A stretch of 37,687 nt of DNA from SAR324 cluster bacterium (lineage in GTDB: Bacteria; SAR324; JACQKK01), in NCBI GenBank assembly GCA_022573975.1, contig JACZSY010000008.1, positions 1 through 37,687 of the forward strand. Reading direction: 5' to 3'. The notes below the pieces were generated by a model. That model worked only from the letters and a program-made list of their open reading frames with translations. It did not search any database and was not told the origin of the DNA. Below are positions 32,957 through 37,687 of the stretch, piece after piece. The position numbers and the translations under genes were made by a program. Positions within the stretch are counted from its first letter, which is position 1. Each line of letters begins with the position of its first letter.

Positions 32957-35572
32957 TCAAAGGTTTTTGGCCTTGATTCGCTCCAGCGCCCACAGGGTGT
33001 AGCGGCGCACCTTGGACGAGGGGTCGTTCCCGAGGGATTCCAGCAACTGCCGCCCTTCCTTGCTGGTCAATTTTTCCAGCGCCTTGACCACGTGGATGCG
33101 CACCTCCTCATCGGGGTCCTTGGCCGCCAAAACCAAACCGCGCAGGGCGGACAGGGAGGAGACCGAGGTGAGGAATTCCGCGGCCCGGCGCCTCACGGCC
33201 ACGTCCTTGTTGGAAAGCCGGCGGATTTGGTATTCGGTATGCCCGCTGGATTCCAGCACCTCCATGATGAAGGGACGCAGGGAGGCGATTTCTTCCCGCA
33301 GCAAACCCGCCATGGCATGCCCCCCGGCCTCCCCCATGGCCTTGAACGCCGCGGTCAATTCCTCCCGCAGGGGCGGCCCGGCGTCCTTTAAATGCTCGAA
33401 CAGGCGGGCCAGTTGTTCGCTGGAAATCTTGCGGGAGAGCGCGTTGACGATTTCATCGCGGAATGGATTGTCGTCCCGGGCCAGTCCCTCCACCAGGATA
33501 TCCACCGCCGCCGGGGCCTGGGAATGGGCCAACCCTTCGATGATCGCGGTCTTGACCGAAGCCGGCTCGTCTGGGTCGGCCAGGCGGGACTCCATGGCGT
33601 CCAGCATGGGTTTGGAGGCGACCGTGCCCAGGGCGCGCGCGGCTTCTTCGCGGACACGGGCCACGGGGTCCCGCAAAATGGCGTAATCGTCTTCGGACCA
33701 TTCCACCCCCTCGAATTCGGTCAAGGCCCAGATTCCGGCGATGCGCACATCCGGGTCCACGTCCTTGAGGATGTTTCGGATATGGCCGAAAAAACGATCG
33801 TCGCCGGTGGCGGGCAGGGCGGCGATTATCGATGCGCGGATGCGCGAGTCGGAGGTGCCCAGCATGGCTTCCACTTTTTTCAGCAGCAATTTGCGGGGAT
33901 AATTGGCCAACACTCCCATGAACTCCCGCGCGTCCTCCCCGGGCAGCACCCACATGTTTTCCAGCACGGTTTGCAGGCAATAGGACAACTCCAGTTCGCC
34001 CAGCAACCGCACCGCCTCGATGCGCACGAACACCGGCAGGGCGCGCCAGGGCGTCCGGATGAGCGAGAGCAGCGGGGGCACGATCTGGGAAGGCGGGAAG
34101 CGTTTCAGGGTTTCGCGCACCTGCGGCCGGTACGGATTGTCCGGGTCGCGGAACAACGCCATCACGGGATCCAGCAAAAGCGGGCCGCCGGAGGCGGGCA
34201 TTTCGGCCAACAACACCTCCATGGTGCGGGCATCCCCTACTCGCGCCTTGAGTTCGCCGGCCAACAGGTCAAGGGCATCCTGGCCGCCACGCCCGGCCAC
34301 GCAGACCACGGTGGTGCGGTAGGCCTCGATGAAGTTGGCCTGTCCGGTATAAAACTGGAAGACGCGCCCCGCCAGCGCCGTGACCAGATGGGCCGGGGCG
34401 GCAGGGTGCTGGATCACCCTGGCGCACACCAGCAGCGCCGCCGGATTTTCCGTCTCGGCCAGGCACCCGGCGAGGTAGCCGTGAATGTTCACTTCACCGG
34501 CCTTTTCCAACAGCTTGAAATTCCGCTCCAATCCATCGCGATCCCCCAGGTCCACCTCCAGGCACAACCGCTGCAAGGTCCCGCAGCGGTCCAGAAATTC
34601 GGCCGCCAGCAAGCGCAACTCCAGGTTGTCATCGGAGAGGTATCCCAGCGCGAAGTTTTCATCGTCTTTCAGGCCGGTGCTCAATTGTTCCAGCACGTGC
34701 AACACTTCGGCTTCTCCCAGCCCTTCGGTTTCCAACTGGTAACGCTCGGCGAACTCCCCGTGCAGCCGTATTTTCGCCGATTGGCGCACCTCGAAAGTGG
34801 GGTCGCGCAAATAGGCTTCCATCAGATGCCCGTACAATCGGTCCCGCGCCTCGGAGTTTTCGGCGCGAAAGCGTTCGATGAGGGTTTTCCTGACCAGGGG
34901 GTGGGAATCGTGAAAGGCCTCCCACAGCGCGCGCAGGGATTTGGGGTCGTCGTCTCCGACCAGAATTTGCATGGCGAAAAACCGGGCTCCCCATTCCGGA
35001 TCGCCGGCCAGTTCGCGCACCTGGTCCAACTTCTCCCGGAAGACCCAGCGGGCCTTGGCGCCATCGAAGGAATGCCCCAGGCCGGACATGGCGATGCGGC
35101 GGATGGTCAGCAGGTCTCCCGACCGGTCCAGCCAGCGGATCAAATCGCTGGCCAGGGCCGGAGCCTCCAGGGCGACCTTGAAACAGACGAACAGCCCCTC
35201 GCCGGGAGCATGGCGCAGCACCCGTCCCAGCATGCGGCGGCTCCGGGCCGCCTCCAGCCGGGCGATCCAGAGCTGGTCCACCCCGGTCAGCCGCACGACC
35301 TCCGGGCCGTGCTTTTCCGCCATTTTTTCGATTTGTCCCGAGCGGCGGATCAAGGCGCCGGGGGAGTAGCGTCCCCGGATCAATTCCTCCACCAGCCCGG
35401 GGTTGGCCAGCACCGCCCGCAGGCGCCGCGCGAACAGGATCCGCCGCAGGAAAATCGCCGCCGCGGCGAGCGCCAGCAACAACAAAACAGCGGCCGCGGC
35501 CGCCAGGATGACCGTTGGGGGGAATTGCCGCAGAAACTCCAGTTCTTTTTGCAGGGATTCGATGAATTGCAC
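32957..35572 (-). CDS. Membrane-anchored HEAT-repeat protein
   Basis: An 871-residue protein. It starts at GTG 35572 (weak ribosome site), has one transmembrane helix at about residues 20-43 (VILAAAAAVLLLLALAAAAIF) followed by basic RRILFARRLR, so the bulk is probably cytoplasmic. The rest is helical HEAT/PBS-lyase-type repeats, clearest in the C-terminal half (DVDPDVRIAGIWALTEFEG; RDPVARVREEAARALGTVAS; LADPDEPASVKTAIIEGLAH; SNKDVAVRRRAAEFLTS; AKDPDEEVRIHVVKALEKL; GNDPSSKVRRYTLWALERI). Such solenoids are protein-interaction scaffolds. It is downstream of, and co-directional with, the adenylate cyclase gene. Specific partner unknown. Confidence 0.88.
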   Translation of the reverse strand: MQFIESLQKELEFLRQFPPTVILAAAAAVLLLLALAAAAIFLRRILFARRLRAVLANPGLVEELIRGRYSPGALIRRSGQIEKMAEKHGPEVVRLTGVDQLWIARLEAARSRRMLGRVLRHAPGEGLFVCFKVALEAPALASDLIRWLDRSGDLLTIRRIAMSGLGHSFDGAKARWVFREKLDQVRELAGDPEWGARFFAMQILVGDDDPKSLRALWEAFHDSHPLVRKTLIERFRAENSEARDRLYGHLMEAYLRDPTFEVRQSAKIRLHGEFAERYQLETEGLGEAEVLHVLEQLSTGLKDDENFALGYLSDDNLELRLLAAEFLDRCGTLQRLCLEVDLGDRDGLERNFKLLEKAGEVNIHGYLAGCLAETENPAALLVCARVIQHPAAPAHLVTALAGRVFQFYTGQANFIEAYRTTVVCVAGRGGQDALDLLAGELKARVGDARTMEVLLAEMPASGGPLLLDPVMALFRDPDNPYRPQVRETLKRFPPSQIVPPLLSLIRTPWRALPVFVRIEAVRLLGELELSYCLQTVLENMWVLPGEDAREFMGVLANYPRKLLLKKVEAMLGTSDSRIRASIIAALPATGDDRFFGHIRNILKDVDPDVRIAGIWALTEFEGVEWSEDDYAILRDPVARVREEAARALGTVASKPMLDAMESRLADPDEPASVKTAIIEGLAHSQAPAAVDILVEGLARDDNPFRDEIVNALSRKISSEQLARLFEHLKDAGPPLREELTAAFKAMGEAGGHAMAGLLREEIASLRPFIMEVLESSGHTEYQIRRLSNKDVAVRRRAAEFLTSVSSLSALRGLVLAAKDPDEEVRIHVVKALEKLTSKEGRQLLESLGNDPSSKVRRYTLWALERIKAKNL

Positions 35573-35598
35573 GGGAGACAGCCTTTATTGGGTTGAAT

Positions 35599-35707
35599 AT
35601 GGCCCCGATCGCCAACCGGCCCGCCGGGAAAAACTTTCCGCTCACCGAAAATTTCCGGCTTGCCACATGCGCGTCTTTTGCGCCGGGCGGCTGGCGATCG
35701 GGGCCAT
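35599..35707. repeat. 16-bp inverted repeat between the cyclase and HEAT genes
   Basis: ATGGCCCCGATCGCCA at 35599-35614 is exactly complementary to 35692-35707, and imperfect pairing continues inward (ACCGGCCCG against CGGGCGGC). The spacer is 77 bases. It fills most of the 156-bp gap between the two minus-strand genes. It could be a MITE-like element, a processing signal or an RNA structure; no target duplication was identified. Confidence 0.85.
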
Positions 35708-35728
35708 GGAGCATATCATTGTTTTGCT

Positions 35729-37366
35729 CTATCCGGCCAAATCCGTAACGGCGAAAATTCGAATCGGCTCGGTTTTCCCTTTCACCTGAACCGGTTTCCT
35801 GGCATCCAGCACGAAGCGATCTCCCAGCAGGCTCCTGGTTTCCTCGGTGATGATGACCTCCCCCGCCTTGGCGATCCCCTCCAACCTGGCCGCCACGTTC
35901 ACGGTGTCCCCGATCACGGTGTAATCCATGCGCTGGGCGCTGCCCAGATTGCCGGCCACGAGGGGTCCGGTGTGCAGGCCGATTCCCACCCGGAGGTGTT
36001 TGGCGTTTCCCTGGAAGAATTTCCGTTTTTGCGAGGCGATCAATTTTTGAATGGAAACCGCCGCCCCGACGGCCCGGATGGCCTCCTCGTCGTCGGTGGC
36101 CAGGGGCACGCCCCAGGCCGCCATGATGGCATCCCCGATGAACTTGTCGATATACCCGCCGGTGTCGATGATGATCTCCACCGCTTCGGTGAAATACTCG
36201 TTGAGGATGGTAATGATTTCCGCCGGTTCCCGGCCCTCGGAGAAGGAGGTATAGCCCCGGATATCGGCAAACAGCACCGTGGCGATCTTGGTTTCGCCCC
36301 CGGGCTTGATCAGTTCGGGCTGGTCGATCAGGAGTTGCACGATATCTTTGGACAAATAGCGCCCGAACATGTCCTTGATCACCCGGCGTTCCTCCACCAC
36401 CACCTCCACCTGGCCTTGCAGCTCTTTTTCGCGGGATTGGTCGGTGAACACCAGGGTCACGCCCCCCTCGTCTCCCGAGCCTTTCAGGGGCGATGCGTTG
36501 AGGGCGAAATCGATCTCGGCGTCTTCCCTTTTGAAAATCCCCTCGGCCCCCAGCATTTCCCGGCCGCGGCTCCGGGCGGAATCGATTCCGCGCATGATTT
36601 TCGGATCGATGGCGGTGCGCCAGATGCCCCGCAGGCTGCTCCCGATGTCCTCTTCCGCCAGCCTGAAGCGCTCCCCGGCCGCCTCGTTGAAATAGCGCAA
36701 TTTTCCCTTGGCGTCCGTCGTCACCAGGAGATTGGTCATGGAGGCGAAAATATTCTGCTGGTAGCGCTCCAGGGCCTCGATCTTGGCCAAATATTCCTTC
36801 AACTCCTGAAACAGGCGGGCGTTATGCAGCAATCCACCGGCGAGTTGGGTGAAAGAGTCCAGGAAGGAAAAACGCTGGTGGCCGTAAAAATCGGGTTGGA
36901 GCGCGTTGAGCACCAGCACGCCGATCTTGGAGGTGGCGGTATAGAGGGGCAGGGCGATCCCGCTTTGCATCCCGTCTGCCAGCAATATGCCGCTGAAGGG
37001 GCTTGTTTTTCGTTCCAGCAACACCACCGCCTCCTCGCACTCCTGGATGAAGGAGACCCATTCCTCCCCCGCGCCGATGCGCTCCGGCGTGGGGTGACGG
37101 CCCCGCCGGTAGACCCGCCGCAACTCGCTTTCCGGGCGGTCCGGATCGCCATGGAGGTACAGCGAGGCCAGGTCGGAATGGGTGATGTCGATGCTCTGTT
37201 CGACCAGCACCGAGACCAGTGTTTCAAAGTCGATTTCCCGGGAAAGCAGAGTGCCCGCCCTGACCAATTCGTTGAGCTCATTTCTGTTGCCGGCAAGCAT
37301 GGCGTTCCGAAGGTTGGCGATGGTGCAGACGAATGACTTGTTTCGAGGAAAATTTACTGCCCTCAT
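35729..37366 (-). CDS. GAF-PAS class III adenylate/guanylate cyclase
   Basis: A 545-residue cytoplasmic cyclase. A GAF domain (about 40-190) and a PAS domain (about 205-320, NLLVTTDAKGKLRYFNEAAG) precede a linker helix and the class III catalytic domain (about 350-540). Metal ligands are Asp368 in FADIRGYTSF and Asp412 in FIGDAIMAAWG; the Lys of YIDKFIGD and the TVIGDTVNVAARLE block with Asn and Arg complete the active site. The Lys and Thr/Asp in substrate-specifying positions favour ATP, so cAMP production is expected. The ATG at 37366 has no clear ribosome site; an ATG at 37300 (MLAGNRNELNEL) is a good alternative and would remove 22 residues of uncertain character. No cAMP-binding protein is nearby. 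Confidence 0.9.
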   Translation of the reverse strand: MRAVNFPRNKSFVCTIANLRNAMLAGNRNELNELVRAGTLLSREIDFETLVSVLVEQSIDITHSDLASLYLHGDPDRPESELRRVYRRGRHPTPERIGAGEEWVSFIQECEEAVVLLERKTSPFSGILLADGMQSGIALPLYTATSKIGVLVLNALQPDFYGHQRFSFLDSFTQLAGGLLHNARLFQELKEYLAKIEALERYQQNIFASMTNLLVTTDAKGKLRYFNEAAGERFRLAEEDIGSSLRGIWRTAIDPKIMRGIDSARSRGREMLGAEGIFKREDAEIDFALNASPLKGSGDEGGVTLVFTDQSREKELQGQVEVVVEERRVIKDMFGRYLSKDIVQLLIDQPELIKPGGETKIATVLFADIRGYTSFSEGREPAEIITILNEYFTEAVEIIIDTGGYIDKFIGDAIMAAWGVPLATDDEEAIRAVGAAVSIQKLIASQKRKFFQGNAKHLRVGIGLHTGPLVAGNLGSAQRMDYTVIGDTVNVAARLEGIAKAGEVIITEETRSLLGDRFVLDARKPVQVKGKTEPIRIFAVTDLAG

Positions 37367-37687
37367 GGGGAAATTTGCAAGGGGCGGGGCGATTTATTTT
37401 TGCGGCAGGCCTGGAGTGGCGGAAAAAAAACTGGCTCCCCCACGATGTGCAACCTGGCGGATAACGGGCCGCGGATAGAACTGCGAACTGCTTTGGAACC
37501 GCCGATGAACGCCGATGGACGCGGATTTGAACTGCGAACAACGAACTGCTTTGGAACCACAGATGGACACAGATGAACGCGGATTTCTCCTGATTCCGTG
37601 AAGCTTATACCGGTTTGAGGGAAACAAGCTTATCTTTTGCCGTGATTGGTTTGCCATGGCCTGTTCGGAGAATACCACAGGGGCGGG
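37367..37687. other. Gene-free end of window with dispersed repeats
   Basis: No supported gene. Contains two tandem copies of the dispersed repeat (37485-37586) and otherwise unremarkable sequence. Short reading frames here come from the repeat. Confidence 0.65.
37485..37586 (+). repeat. Dispersed intergenic repeat, two copies with 58-bp period
   Basis: Both copies begin GAACTGCTTTGGAACC (37485 and 37543) and end GACGCGGATTT/GAACGCGGATTT (37528 and 37586), with GCCGATGAACGCCGAT in the first and ACAGATGGACACAGAT in the second. Related copies lie at 22520-22596 and 23759-23789. Confidence 0.85.

Noticed and set aside
33392-35596. 734-residue open frame antisense to the HEAT-repeat gene
   Set aside because: Gln/His/Gly-rich shadow of the real gene with no family motif.
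37394-37678. 94-residue minus-strand protein
   Set aside because: Its sequence is a translation of the dispersed intergenic repeat.

Overview
The window reads as a chromosomal segment of a GC-rich Gram-negative bacterium. Outer-membrane protein, lipoprotein and Tat signals, a Zur/ZnuABC zinc system, a PilZ c-di-GMP receptor, a class III adenylate cyclase and a large hybrid histidine kinase are all present. The gene mix and dense dispersed intergenic repeats fit a deltaproteobacterial (Desulfobacterota-like) lineage best, but nothing here is taxonomically decisive. No rRNA, tRNA, CRISPR array or phage genes were seen.

Layout. Bases 1-3068 are an insertion-sequence scar: the N-terminus of an IS1182-like transposase runs off the left edge, followed by an ISL3-family element with no visible left end and a complete IS256-family element. 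The two elements appear to sit inside one small secreted-protein gene whose pieces remain readable on both sides. Next come an isolated ileS (3608-6799, behind a 6 x 14 bp tandem repeat), a PilZ protein, a hotdog thioesterase and a convergent outer-membrane beta-barrel gene. Bases 8918-12187 hold a zinc regulon: znuA divergent from zur-znuC-znuB, with a clear Zur operator between them. An amidase and an alpha/beta hydrolase then meet tail to tail, followed by a four-gene polyamine/spermidine-type ABC importer operon (solute-binding protein, two permeases, ATPase) on the minus strand with a strong sigma-70-type promoter.

Bases 18.8-25.1 kb are the least orderly part. Two decayed response-regulator receiver genes lie directly upstream of an intact REC-PAS-HisKA-HATPase-REC kinase. 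An orphan TPP-binding subunit follows a reading-frame relic, and then comes a repeat-rich intergenic stretch. A lipoprotein predicted to fold as a seven-bladed propeller and an oversized GlnD-like nucleotidyltransferase/HD protein are on the minus strand. The right third has a histone-deacetylase-family deacetylase, RNase R, a membrane-anchored HEAT-repeat protein and a GAF-PAS adenylate cyclase, and ends in dispersed repeats.

How the genes fit together: zur-znuABC is a self-contained zinc-uptake circuit. The ABC operon with the neighbouring hydrolase and amidase could form an uptake-and-cleavage module for an amine or amide compound, but that is inference. A recurring theme is short tandem duplication (12-, 13-, 14- and 21-bp units, several in-frame inside genes), inverted-repeat structures and gene decay, suggesting active sequence turnover. 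I did not find a system I can call new with confidence; the best leads are listed as findings.
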